This document shows positions 35,350 through 46,412 of a stretch of 64,000 nt of DNA, in pieces (position 1 is the first letter of the stretch; every line of letters starts with the position of its first letter). The translations under genes were made by a program, and so were the position numbers. Under the pieces are notes generated by a model, which searched no databases, was not told where the DNA came from, and was given only the letters and a program-made list of their open reading frames with translations. The DNA comes from Nipponacmea schrenckii (Eukaryota; Mollusca; Gastropoda; Lottiidae). Location: the NCBI GenBank assembly GCA_030562195.1, contig JAUJPP010000005.1:16045106-16109105 (forward strand), in the 5' to 3' direction.

Positions 35350-37800
35350 ATTAATTAAAAAAAAAGAACCCAAAGGTTGTAAAACCGAAGAAAAAAATTG
35401 ACAATGAATTATTTGAACATGTGGTTTCTGATATAATTGAAGAGTTTAATACTTTTAATGGACAAATTGAAATCGATGGAAAAATTTTTGAAGATGATGA
35501 ATTCAAACAAAATATGAATTTATCTTTCTTTAATGTTCAAATGATCAAATATAGGAAAAGGAACTCAATTGCTATTTACAATAAAAGAATATGTTGGAAA
35601 ATATTGTTATATTCCAACTGACGGAGCTTGTTTTATCAAGTGTGTAAATTATGTTTTGAAACGAGATTTAACAAACGAATTTAATAAATTTATTTATTCC
35701 TATTCAAAACATAACAGAAAGGGAATTATGACTCAAGCTCGAATCGGAGAATTCAATGAAAAAAATGAAACTTCGTTCCAAATTTATAACCCTAAAGATA
35801 GAACTTTATATCCTAGAAAAATAAACACTCCATCAGAATGGGTTTTGTATTTACACAAAAATCATTTTTGTTTGATAAAAAGAGATAACAAAAGTTTAGG
35901 AATAAATGAAATAGAAAACAATTATAAACAAGTATGGAAATCCTGTGTTAACGAAAACATTAAACTTTTTTCAGAATTTAATCCAGCTTCCATGTCACAA
36001 AACTCCGAACCTGAAACTCTTTATTCTTGGGATTCCGAGACCTATACAGAAAAAGAAACTGGTAAAACAATACCATATGCATGCTCTTTAGTCAATTTGG
36101 AAAAGCTACGAAAAATATTAGAACGAATAAATTGTCGTTTTCCAGATCTAAAACCCACAGATAATGTTCCTGAAGAATTTTATGAAAAAATAATGAATAT
36201 AGTTCATATATTTGTAGGTACAGATTGTATAGATCAAATGTTAAAATATTTAGGAAATGTTGATCAAAAAACAATTAACTTTAGTTTCTCATAATGGTAG
36301 TGGTTTTGATAATTGGATTATTATAAAAAATATGTCAAAATTAACTCACTGTCCTCTCAAAACCACAAGAGGCATACTTCGTTTACCAATATCTAATATA
36401 TATACAGAAAAGTCTTTACAGAAAAAATGGAATAATGAAAAGAAGTTTAACAACAATAACAATTATCTTCAAAAAATAAATTTCACTTGTTCATATCAAC
36501 ATGTTGCAAGAAGTTTAAAAGATTGGGGAAAATCATCAGAATTACCAATGAATTTAAGAAAGATTGATTTAGATATTGCGTCTATAAACGAATCAATTGG
36601 GAGTCCCGAAGAGAAGAATGGGAACCTTATGCTAAAAGAGATACTATATGTTTAGGCATATGTTTGATAAAATACAATCAAGTTATGACATCTATGATAA
36701 ATCAAAGTGTAATAAATAATTTAACAGCTCCCGCATTATCTCTTAAAGGTTGGTATAATCTGTATAAAGGAGAAAAAGTATATTCTCACGTAGATCCATT
36801 CATCAGACATTATGTCAGACGTTCTGTAAAAGGAGGTAGAGTTTCTGCAAACATAATAAAATTCAAATCGGATAAATTAGATGAAATTTGTAAAGTACTA
36901 CAACATCAATTAAATACAACTGATTCTGATATAATTGAGTTATTCAAAAAAATACCAACAGTCTACTAAAGATTTTAACAAAGAGTTGAAGAAAATCTCT
37001 TGTTCTAAATTAATGGCATTTGACGCTAACGGTCTTTATGCCTCTGCTATGTGTGATGGTGAATACCCAAAAGCTGAATCAGCAAGAGCTATAAAAGAAT
37101 CTGAAAAGGCAGAATTTGTAAAGCTTTTCAATAAACAACAATTTAGACCAAGGTGTGCTATTTTATCTGTTTGGTTTGAGTATCCAAAAAATATGTTTTT
37201 TCAACCAATACCAGCCAAAGACAAAATAACTTACACTGTTATAGAGGATTATAACCCCCAAACAAAATCTGGTGATAAGATACGATTTAGAAATGGTTTT
37301 TGTAATGACGTTCTCACTTCTGTTGACATACAGGAAATTGTTCGAGCTGGTGGAAACATTATCAAAATATTAGATGGGATAGTCTATGAAGAAAATTTCA
37401 AAACACCTCCTTTTAAAGACTATGTTTTAACTTTAAAGGAAGAAAGAAACAAATATAAACAACAGGGAAATTTAGTTGGCAGCGACTGTATGAAATTATT
37501 GGGCAATTCTTTATACGGAAAAACTGTTCAGAAAGATATAACTACAGAATTTCATTTATGGTCTGAAGAAACTCTTAAAGCAAATTTTGATTCAAATATA
37601 AAAAATTATGAAAAAGTAAATGAACAACAATATATAGTGGAAAAAGAAAAGGAACAACCTGAAATTATCAAACCAACAAAAACAACAAGATTAACTCCGA
37701 GTCACTTGGGTTCATTCATCTTATCACATAGCAAACGAATAATGAATATTTTTATTATAAAAAAAACCAGAAATATATTATACTGATACCGATAGTTTAT

Positions 37801-39569
37801 CCCTCTTAGACCCGTGCTCGACTTTAGTCGAGCTAAGAAAATGACGTCAAAATCCCGTGCTCGACTTTTGTCGAGCTCGCGATGACTGCAAATATTTTGT
37901 TTTGTGAACACAATTTTGCCAAAATTTTACGTATCCCGTAAGTTATTATATGTAAATGAGGTTTTCCCGATATGTTGATCTATATATCTATATATGTTCC
38001 CTCTTTGGGTTTTATTGTAAATACCGTTTTTTTTGCGGCACTAATGTGCATAAATGTTATTTCTTAAGTTGATGAATTGCAAAAGATTTAGTTATCTTAA
38101 AGTAAATAATCAAAGAAGTTTCGACTAATAAATTTGTGGTGATTTCGTTTCGAAGCCATAAAATGTGAAATTTTTGTTTGTTTTATGCTAATGAGATATT
38201 TATGACGTCATAGTCTAATTTTAGAAATTCTTGAATTTCTCTCACGAGGTCCAACGATTATTTTCAGTTTTTCTAGGCTATTACATTTCGTTTTACACTT
38301 CAATAATTAAAAAACGATTCTTCGTTATTTAAAGAAAAAATATAAATTAATTGTAACATTTTCTCATTGCGTTCATTATATTTTGATGGAATTCATGAAG
38401 TCAATAAAGTTTTTTTTGAGTTGTCAAAATAAAGCCTACTCTCTTACTAGCCTAGTTAGTTAGTTTCAGTGAAACGAATCGTTTTCTTTCCAATGAAACA
38501 TTCCAAAGAAATTGAAAAAAAATATATTGTGAGGCCGAAAACTGATTATTTGTTTCTAAACGTAAAAGTTTCAGAAGGCACTAATTTTCATTTCTTGAAT
38601 GAAACAAGATAAACATCTACTTTTCATGCTTATGATAATAGGCTATTATTAGAAATAGGTCTCCCATTGCCGCGAAAAATATAAACAAATCTAATTTCGA
38701 TTTCATATCACTGGAATATTATTTTTACATCAAAAACAGGGAATTTTACCCAAAATGTGTGTTTCCACTACTAAGTTGCATTTTTTGCAATGCATACTCT
38801 TTTATGAGAGGATCATACAGCCACTAAATGATTTTAAAATAATACATCTGTTATAGTTACAATTTCCCTGTTTTTTACATCAAAAACAGGGAATTTTACC
38901 CAAAATGTATGTTTCCACTACTACGTTGCATTTTTTGCAATGCATACTCTTTTATGAGAGGATCATACAGCCACTAAATGATTTTATAATAATACATCTG
39001 TTATAGTTACAATTTCCCTGTTTTTAGCATCAAAACGACCTTTTTTCACCCAAGTAATATTTCACACATGAATTGTATGCTCACAGTTGGATGAAATGTC
39101 TTATGATTTCATTGTAAGAAAATATAGTGAAATAAAAACCATATATCAATATAAATCACAATTTCCCTGATTTCTGAATAAAATATACCATTTTCACCTC
39201 AAAAATATACATAAATTTGATAAGACTTTTTCCAAAATACACTAAAAAGGATTCCATCAATTTATACAATATAGAAAATAATTAAATTCTAGTACTATAT
39301 AAGATTTTTTGTTAGTTCTCAAAATTCACTTGTTTTTGTTATAAAAGAGCTTTTTTACCCCAAAAAATATGTTCCAATGAACAAAGAAAATCATATTTTT
39401 GAGTAGAAAAATTATTCTGGCACAAATGTTATAACAAGTTCGAAGAGATATCTCTGGCGGTAAATTTGGTACGCGTCATAAAAGATGTATTACAAAATTC
39501 CACTAATTAGTGATAATTAACCCGGGCAGACAATGACATATTTCAAAAATTAATCTGGTACTAAGAGGG
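37801..39569 (+). mobile_element. Insertion inside polB with 9-bp terminal inverted repeats
   Basis: A 1769-bp non-coding segment with ends CCCTCTTAG and CTAAGAGGG (37801-37809, 39561-39569). The polymerase sequence is continuous across it in the same phase, and no target-site duplication is visible. It starts with two copies (43 bp apart) of a perfect short hairpin, GCTCGACTTTAGTCGAGC (37816-37833) and its T variant (37859-37876). It also holds a 150-bp direct repeat (38731 and 38881). It encodes no protein. A MITE-like DNA transposon or a Helitron-type insertion are both possible. Confidence 0.65.
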
Positions 39570-40786
39570 ACATATCAGATAGGAATTGGGATATTTTAGA
39601 AAAAGCTGGATTAACTTCTGAAACGGAATATGGAAAAGGAAAGAATGATTATGGAGATGGTGGTATAATATTTGGTTTATATTTAGCTCCAAAAGTAAAA
39701 TACAATATCATTCTAACTTCTAACGGAGAATTAGTGGAAAAGAAAACTTTTAAAGGATCAAAAACAGGGAATTTTACCCAAAATGTATGTTTCCACTACT
39801 AAGTTGCATTTTTTGCAATGCATACTCTTTTATGAGAGGATCATACAGCCACTAAATGATTTTAAAATAATACATCTGTTATAGTTACAATTTCCCTGTT
39901 TTTTTCATCAAAAACAGGGAATTTTACCCAAAATGTATGTTTCCACTACTACGTTGCATTTTTTGCAATGCATACTCTTTTATGAGAGGATCATACAGCC
40001 ACTAAATGATTTTATAATAATACATCTGTTATAGTTACAATTTCCCTGTTTTTAGCATCAAAACGACCTTTTTTCACCCAAGTAATATTTCACACATGAA
40101 TTGTATGCTCACAGTTGGATGAAATGTCTTATGATTTCATTGTAAGAAAATATAGTGAAATAAAAACCATATATCAATATAAATCACAATTTCCCTGATT
40201 TCTGAATAAAATATACCATTTTCACCTTTAAAATATACATAAATTTGATAAGACTTTTTCCAAAATACACTAAAAAGGATTCCATCAATTTATACAATAT
40301 AGAAAATAATTAAATTCTAGTACTATATAAGATTTTTTGTTAGTTCTCAAAATTCACTTGTTTTTGTTATAAAAGAGCTTTTTTACCCCAAAAAATATGT
40401 TCCAATGAACAAAGAAAATCATATTTTTGAGTAGAAAAATTATTCTGGCACAAATGTTATAACAAGTTCGAAGAGATATCTCTGGCGGTAAATTTGGTAC
40501 GCGTCATAAAAGATGTATTACAAAATTCCACTAATTAGTGATAATTAACCCGGGCAGACAATGACATATTTCAAAAATTAATCTGGTACCAAGAGGGACA
40601 TATCAGATAGGAATTGGGATATTTTAGAAAAAGCTGGATTAACTTCTGAAACGGAATATGGAAAAGGAAAGAATGATTATGGAGATGGTGGTATAATATT
40701 TGGTTTATATTTAGCTCCAAAAGTAAAATACAATATCATTCTAACTTCTAACGGAGAATTAGTGGAAAAGAAAACTTTTAAAGGAT
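38731..40786 (+). repeat. 1028-bp tandem duplication across the insert/polB junction
   Basis: Copy 1 is 38731-39758 and copy 2 is 39759-40786. Each contains the right part of the insertion plus ~190 bp of polymerase gene. They differ by a handful of substitutions and short indels. The junction AAAGGAT|CAAAAACAGGG shares only two bases (AT) with the parental site, which suggests microhomology-mediated duplication after the insertion. The inverted-repeat end is CTAAGAGGG in copy 1 and CCAAGAGGG in copy 2. Confidence 0.92.
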
Positions 40787-41042
40787 ATACAAAATCAAAG
40801 TTGAGTGTGGAAGATTATTTACAATTAGCCAATGGAAAAGATATTGAAAATGAATTCGATAAACCTTGGAAAAAAAGTTTTACAGATGGTGTGGTAATTC
40901 CGAAAGATAAACAAAAGAAAGTATTCAAACATAATTTGAATTTGATTAAAAGAAAACCACCAAACAGAAATGGAATTATGTATCCTTATAATAATAAAGA
41001 TGAAGTTAATATGGTTGAAAATTACGAATTCGATGATTACGA

Positions 41043-41783
41043 TTATATAATTTTAGATGAAGATGAGGAAACGTGTAATTGAATACATATTTCTTCCTCG
41101 CCAAAATCTAAATACCTTCCACGTCCGTCTTTTATATCTAAATTGATATCTTTAATACCTTTGGTATTTATTGGAAGATATGTTGTTTGAAACGGTTTTT
41201 CTATTATTCTATAACCGATTGGAACTGTAAACGTTGGAATACTGAAAATGATTTGTTGTTTGTTTTTATTGAAAAATCAACCATCAACCAAATTACAATG
41301 AACATTGATAATATCGATGTCGTTTTCAATATTTGCTTTATAAGGAGCAAGTGTAGATTTGGTATACAATTTCTTTTCAAAACCTAATAATTCATTTATT
41401 GAGTTTTCTACATTGAAATCTACTTGATGTTTGTCTTTTAGATTTAGTTTTATTTTGTTCAGATTTAAATTACCTTCGAATTCAATATTTGGTTTGTCCT
41501 TATGACTTCCAACAAATTGAGATATAAATTCGTTGATGGAAACATATTCATAACTTCCTGGTAATAATGTTAATAATTTAAATGATCTCCCATTGTCTTT
41601 AGAAATTTTCAATTGGTTATTCTGTTCACTAACATTTCTTATTGAATTGTAAACTGAAAAATATTTTAGTCCTAACTTATAGTTTTTATTTGGATCTAGT
41701 TCACATTCATAATCTAGGGTTAATCTTATTTTCGAGGACTTAGATGTTATTATGAAAAACTCCTCATCCATTTTTAAAAACAT
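41043..41783 (-). pseudogene. Probable Polinton minor capsid (penton-type) protein
   Basis: A 247-codon frame with one in-frame TGA at 41277-41279 leaves 168 residues and then 78 more open codons. The N-terminal half has features seen in Polinton minor capsid candidates: ELDPNKNYKLGLKYFSVYNS, then NNQLKIS and LPGSYEYVSINEFI, then ELLGF. The post-stop part (FSIPTFTVPIGYRI) continues the same beta-rich composition. The start is ATG at 41783 or 41771. It overlaps the upstream 273-residue gene by about 20 bp and the polymerase 3' end by about 40 bp (convergent). The minor capsid role is family-level inference and less sure than that of the major capsid or ATPase. Confidence 0.55.
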
Positions 41784-42585
41784 TAATATAATCGTCTTTA
41801 TTTATAATTCCCTTTTCTAATAATCTTTTTAAAATAGCGTGTATTTCATTTGAATCAGATTGATGTCCATGTTTCATTGCTTCAATAATTACATTAAGTC
41901 TGTTAAGTAATTGTTCGGGATCATCTGATAAAATAGTTATTCCTTCTCCAGATATCAAATTATTGAATTCATCTATTTCTTCTATGATTGGATTTTCTTC
42001 CCAATATTCATCCGATTCATCAACATCATTCATTGCTCTGATATGTAGGTCTACTTCTTTCAATCTATTTGTTAGAGCTCCTGTTTTTTTAATAGCGTGA
42101 AGAAGTTTAAAATATTCTATCAAATCATTGTATTCCGCAATGGCAATGTCCCCTCCGTTCATCAAATCTATTATTCCGTGTGTTAATTTATATATAAAGG
42201 GTTTTGTATCTATCTTGAATTGAGGGTAACGATGATCAAACAATATTCGATAACCATTGAATAATAACCCATAATCATCCACAACTGGTTTAATAGACTT
42301 TTGTAATGTTGGGTCAGGATTTGAAAAATAACGTTTTATATCATCAAGTGACTTTATTATAAATTCATTTTCTGGGACATTTTGTATAGCAGGAGGTGGG
42401 GCATTTTCTATAGCAGGCGGTGGAGTATTTTCTTGCTGTTGTTTTAATAGAGGCTTAAATAAAGTTGATAAACTCTCCTCCATTCCCATTTGCGATAATC
42501 TTCTATCTTCAATTTTAGATTTTATTTTATCTTTAGTTTTAATGTATTCTTTATTTCTCTTTAATATTTTATTCCAATCTGTCAT
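41764..42585 (-). CDS. Polinton-type hypothetical protein
   Basis: 273 residues from ATG at 42585 (MTDWNKILKRNKEY), chosen over an upstream ATG that lies in duplicated or minisatellite DNA. The N-terminus is Lys/Arg-rich (coiled coil likely). It is followed by a Gln/Pro linker (QQQENTPPPAIENAPPPAIQ), then a central globular region with YGLLFNGYRILFDHRYPQF and KPFIYKLTHGIIDLMNGG, and an acidic C-terminus. A protein with this central pattern sits beside the capsid genes in many Polintons of invertebrates, but its function is unknown to me. The frame is unbroken. The gene start is separated from the ATPase by a 1.1-kb minisatellite insertion. Confidence 0.65.
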   Translation of the reverse strand: MTDWNKILKRNKEYIKTKDKIKSKIEDRRLSQMGMEESLSTLFKPLLKQQQENTPPPAIENAPPPAIQNVPENEFIIKSLDDIKRYFSNPDPTLQKSIKPVVDDYGLLFNGYRILFDHRYPQFKIDTKPFIYKLTHGIIDLMNGGDIAIAEYNDLIEYFKLLHAIKKTGALTNRLKEVDLHIRAMNDVDESDEYWEENPIIEEIDEFNNLISGEGITILSDDPEQLLNRLNVIIEAMKHGHQSDSNEIHAILKRLLEKGIINKDDYINVFKNG

Positions 42586-43728
42586 TTTTAATTGCAAATA
42601 TTTCCCCTCCCCCCCCACCTCCCCTCACCTTCCTCCACACTACCCCTCCTTCCCCTCCCCCCACCTTCCTCCACACTACCCCTCCTCCCCCACCTTCCTC
42701 CACACTACCCCTCCCCCTCCTCCCCCCCTTCCTCCACACTACCTCTCCTCCCCTCCCTCCCCTCCCTTCCTCCACACTACCCCTCCTTCCCCCCCCCCCA
42801 CCTTCCTCCACACTACCCCTCCCCCCACCTTCCTCCACACTACCTCTCCTCCCCTCCCTCCCCTCACCTTCCTCCACACTATCCCTCCTCCCTCTCCCCC
42901 ACACTACCCATCCTCTCCCTCTACCCTCCCCCACCTTCTTCCACACTAACCTCCCCTTCCCTCACACTACCCTTCCTCCCCTCCCCCCACCTTCCTCCAC
43001 ATTACCCCTCCCCCCCACACTCCCCCCCTCCCCCTCCCCCACCTTCCTCCACACTACCCCTCCTCCCCACACTACCCCTCCCCCACCTTCCTCCACACTA
43101 CCCCTCCCCCTCCTCCCCACCTTCCTCCACACTATCCCTCCTCCTCCCCCTCTACCCTCCCCCCTCCACCTGCCTCCACACTAGCCCTTCCCACCTCCCC
43201 CCCCCCCACCTTCCTCCACACTACCCTTCCTCCTCACCACCTTCCTCCACACTACCCCGCCCCCCCCCCCCCCCACTACCTTCCTCCACACTACCCCTCC
43301 TCCCCCTGTACCCTCCCACCCCACAACCTTCCACCACACTACCCTTCTGTTGTCACAAGCTGTATGCTATTTGGGATGAGTCCCTTGTTTAAATAATCTA
43401 AGCATATTCCCATTTTGAAACTAATGTGGATATATCCCATTTTGAAACCAAAGTGGATATATCCCATTTTGAAACGAAAATTTTTTTCAAGTTCCTATTA
43501 ATTGGTAAATTTCATTCAGAGATTTTAGGTAATTCAATGACAAGAATCCAACCTTTGATCTTTATAGAATCAGTTGGTATAAGTTTTTTATCTTAATTCG
43601 CAAATGTATGAGAGATTTTTGCCCTTTTCTCAAAATGTTAAAAATGGATATATCCCATTTTGAAAATAAACTCTTCATTTCTCTTTAATATTTTATTCCA
43701 ATCAGTCATTTTTTAATTACAAATATTT
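42549..43728. repeat. ~55-bp direct duplication bracketing the minisatellite
   Basis: 42549-42603 and 43673-43728 are near-identical (TTTCTCTTTAATATTTTATT plus flanks). They contain the end of the ATPase region and the first codons of the next gene. The right copy keeps a short remnant of that gene's N-terminus. The intervening 1.07 kb also has three 27-bp units with GGATATATCCCATTTTGAAA (43429-43476, 43648). The interval 43346-43672 holds nothing else recognisable. Confidence 0.85.
42600..43345 (+). repeat. Polypyrimidine minisatellite (CCTTCCTCCACACTACCCCTCC-type)
   Basis: About 745 bp of almost pure pyrimidine on the + strand, built from imperfect ~25-35-bp units around CCACCTTCCTCCACACTACC with variable C/T runs. 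Both strands are open over long stretches (Pro/Ser/Thr/Leu-rich on +, Gly/Arg-rich on -) only because of composition. Such mirror-like pyrimidine tracts can form triplex DNA. It separates two late genes that are adjacent elsewhere in the compact cluster. Confidence 0.95.
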
Positions 43729-44456
43729 GTCATAACTTTTTGTCCAGCTGGTTTTCTTGTATTTACAAAGATATATCCATGGTCGTCAGGATTGCTCCAT
43801 TGTCTTCTACAAAGTTTTTTAAATTCATCTTTCTCCATACCATGAATTATTGATTGAAGTATTTGAGATAGATCTTTATCAATTAATTCAAACAAAATAA
43901 AACAATTAGCGTTCTTTCTAATAAACATTCCGTCCATTCCATAAAATGATTGAGATTGATATATACAATGACAATTGTGATGTCTTCCTTTAGTAAAGAA
44001 TTCTTGTTGAACTGTTTGGTTTGATTGTGCTACACAGTCATCGAAAATGATCAGGTTTTTCCTTTTCTTATCGATATTAGACAAATCTAAATCGTTCACG
44101 TTCTTGGTTAGTACAACTTGAATATCAGTAGGTGTTAATGATGGGTTGTTTTCTTTTATACAATAATTTATAAATTCTTCAGGAGTTTTATCATTTTGAA
44201 GATTTTCATCCTGTTCATAAATTCGAAATATTTGCTGTATGTCTTCTTTTTGTAAATATTCTAAGGCTTTCAGAAATTGATAATATAATTGATCTGGAGT
44301 TGATGTATAAATGTAAAGGGAATTAAAATCTAACAATTTTGGTGTTGTCAACATCTTAAATAAGAGGTGAGTTTTTCCTGATCCTGATTGACCAACAATA
44401 CACATTAACATTGGATTTTGTGGAAACCTATCTGAATGTTTAAATTTTGTAGCCAT
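43713..44456 (-). CDS. FtsK/HerA-type genome-packaging ATPase
   Basis: 247 residues, unbroken. Walker A is GQSGSGKT (residues ~22-29) and Walker B is NLIIFDD (~135-141). A sensor-like region follows (FFTKGRHHNCHCIYQSQSF), in which the conserved Gln after the strand is present. This is the A32-like ATPase that drives packaging of genomes in Polintons, virophages and related viruses. The start at ATG 44456 lies 5 bp after the stop of the previous gene. The length and motif spacing fit the family. Confidence 0.9.
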   Translation of the reverse strand: MATKFKHSDRFPQNPMLMCIVGQSGSGKTHLLFKMLTTPKLLDFNSLYIYTSTPDQLYYQFLKALEYLQKEDIQQIFRIYEQDENLQNDKTPEEFINYCIKENNPSLTPTDIQVVLTKNVNDLDLSNIDKKRKNLIIFDDCVAQSNQTVQQEFFTKGRHHNCHCIYQSQSFYGMDGMFIRKNANCFILFELIDKDLSQILQSIIHGMEKDEFKKLCRRQWSNPDDHGYIFVNTRKPAGQKVMTNICN

Positions 44457-44461
44457 TTTTT

Positions 44462-45052
44462 TTAATGAGGATTTAATACAATACCCTCTCCTTTATATTT
44501 TGAAAGAAATAAACCATCACCACTGCGAATGTGTTTAAGTATTAATCCCTCTCCTTCTTTTTGAATCTCAGTTTCACCCGTATCGATTTGATCAATTAAC
44601 TTAGACAAACCTTCTTTTACTGTTTTCTTGGTTGCGTGATTGAATTGTTTAACGCTTGCTAAGATATCCTTGATCCCAGAACCTTTGGCTAATTTTTCCA
44701 TTTCTAAATTATGTCTTCGTTTTTCTCTGTTTGCAGCGTCTTCGGCTTTTTTCTTATTTACCGCTGACGCTATACCACTAGCTCCACCGGCAACAGCACC
44801 TGCAGCTGCTAATCCTCCGAAAATTAATGGGAGAAGAAATAGAAACCCACCTTCTTTAGCTTGCTTGTCTATTTCATTATAATTAATATTGTCCAGTACT
44901 TTATGATTTTTTAGTTTGTTAATCACCGATTGTGAAATATGTATCTTTATACCATTATAAGTAATTGTTTTCGGTTTCCCTTTTTCGATTGATTCTAATA
45001 TTTTAGCGACTAAAACTTCTGGTTTCATTTTTAAAGTTAGAAATTTATTCAA
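44462..45052 (-). CDS. Late protein with Gly/Ala-rich hydrophobic segment
   Basis: 196 residues (or 188 from the second ATG at 45028, MKPEVLVAKILES). A short N-terminal region leads to GGFLFLLPLIFGGLAAAGAV (about residues 68-87) with a GGASGIASAV continuation. A Lys/Arg/Glu helix and a C-terminus with GEGLIL and GDGLFLSKYKGEGI follow. Proteins with a GGF...LLPL...GG hydrophobic core are recurrent in Polinton late clusters and have been compared with adenoviral core or membrane-lytic minor proteins. That link is tentative. The start overlaps the end of the major capsid gene. No break is seen. Confidence 0.6.
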   Translation of the reverse strand: MNKFLTLKMKPEVLVAKILESIEKGKPKTITYNGIKIHISQSVINKLKNHKVLDNINYNEIDKQAKEGGFLFLLPLIFGGLAAAGAVAGGASGIASAVNKKKAEDAANREKRRHNLEMEKLAKGSGIKDILASVKQFNHATKKTVKEGLSKLIDQIDTGETEIQKEGEGLILKHIRSGDGLFLSKYKGEGIVLNPH

Positions 45053-46390
45053 TTCTATTCATCTTTATATCCATTATATTTATGATATGACGAGATTCCT
45101 CTAACAAGAGACAATACCCTACCATATATCCTGCTGTTTTTTCAATGTATACAGATAACTGTACGCCTGTTTTAAACAAATCTTCTTTATGAGCAGAGAG
45201 ATCAAAACAAAATATAGGATAATTCAAAATAAAATCGAAATAATTAAACTGGGTACATTTCCAAATAATTCGCTCATAAGCTTATAGTTTCTATACAACT
45301 CATTAAAGTCCTTCGTGTCAGGATTTATTTTTAAGGGTTGATTTGGATAATTTTCATTGTTTAATCTTACTTGAACCCTTTTTATTTTAGGATCTCCAAA
45401 GTTGTCACCAGTTACTTTAAAAAGGTTGTTGTTGTTTTTTTTTGTGAATCTGGAAGATTTTTGAAACCAAGTATTAAATATCTTGCTGGTTTTGTAGTAT
45501 TTGTCACTTGCCATGTGAAATTCTCCCCTGTGATTGTTATCGATCCAATCGTATTTCTTCTTAAAAATGCTATTTCAATATCTTTTTTTTAAACTACTAA
45601 GAAGTCTTGTTTCTACTTCGATTGTTGGGGTTATTACTGGCACGTATAATTGGATATCGGTTATTTCTAATTTAGCATTTGAATTGTTTTCTCCAAAAAA
45701 TATTCTATCGTTATTTATTAATCTTTGAAGATGGATTTTGAAGGGTAGACCAATGTACACTTTCCTGTGCTCAAGTAATCCAAAGAAGGGATATAAATTC
45801 CAGTTTATGTACGAACCCCAGCTATTTCTATCAATAGGTTTATTGTAAAATACAACCCTCTGTTTATAACCTTCATTATTTTGAAATTTGGTGATATTGA
45901 TCAAATTGTTAACACTAGTTCTAACTGCTGCCTGGTTGGCGTCTGCTGCCACATTTTCTTGTTGAGATTGTATTTCCCCATCTCCCATCAACCCGATGCC
46001 GTTGTATAATTTTTTGGATATAAAAGAGTTTTAAGTATTGTGTCAAACTCACCTGGGTGTTTGATTGTTTCAATTATATTTGAACCGGCTTCTAAAACCA
46101 TTTCGCTAAATAAAGAGGGGAAGAAATTGTTCTCCAATGTTACCATCTGTTGGGGAAATCGATTTTGATTTAGAGCCCCATCTTTAATTTTGAAATCACA
46201 GCGGAAGTAAGCATCGGAAAGAAGTAACCAATTGGACAACGAATTGATTTCAAATGTGACTCTACCTCCGTCATTAATCTGAGATTTTGGGCCCAACAGT
46301 TGGAGATATAATAATGTAGTCTTCTTTTTTTTTATTGAATGTATATTCTATTGGTTCATAAAGTTGAAAGATCGGGTCTAGTTTTGCCAT
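45045..46390 (-). pseudogene. Major capsid protein (double jelly-roll), frameshifted
   Basis: The capsid subunit, read in pieces on the - strand: 46390 to ~46270 (N-terminus, MAKLDPIFQLYEP), 46296-45988, 45991-45575, then 45514-45224 and 45227-45045. Family-type signatures are LSNWLLLSDAYFRCDFKI, FSEMVLEAGSNIIETIKHPG in the first jelly-roll, GLPFKIHLQRLINNDRIFFG in the second, and a C-terminal FCFDLSAHKEDLFKTGVQLS. At least four frame changes occur, several at A8-A9 runs (46330, 45585 and 45430 regions), so they may be assembly errors. Total length of about 445 codons is normal for Polinton capsids. Confidence 0.82.
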
Positions 46391-46412
46391 TTTTAATAAG
46401 AGGATTTAGGCT

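Larger units (their letters stand above)
35342..41082 (+). pseudogene. polB: Protein-primed family B DNA polymerase, split by insertion
   Basis: The replicative polymerase of Polintons, with 3'-5' exonuclease and DNA polymerase domains. The N-terminal ~230 codons precede the exonuclease. Exo I is seen as SWDSETYTE (near 36030), Exo II as SHNGSGFDNW (36290) and Exo III as a YAKRDT-type box (36640). Polymerase motif A is FDANGLYASAM (37019), motif B is KLLGNSLYGKT (37494) and motif C is YTDTDSL (37782). Immediately after motif C a 1769-bp foreign segment intervenes (37801-39569). The C-terminal part is read at 40598-41082, with a partial duplicate at 39570-39758. Further frameshifts occur near 35390, 35590, 36270, 36620-36660, 36960 and 37758, several in A runs. 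Without the insert the gene is about 980 codons, ordinary for the family. Confidence 0.9.

Noticed and set aside
37801..39569. Intein or self-splicing group I/II intron in polB
   Set aside because: There is no open frame through the insert and no recognisable intron core. The 9-bp inverted ends point to a transposon instead.
42592..43392. 266-codon Pro/Ser/Leu-rich frame and Gly/Arg-rich frame opposite
   Set aside because: Produced by a stop-poor pyrimidine minisatellite, with no start context or domain.
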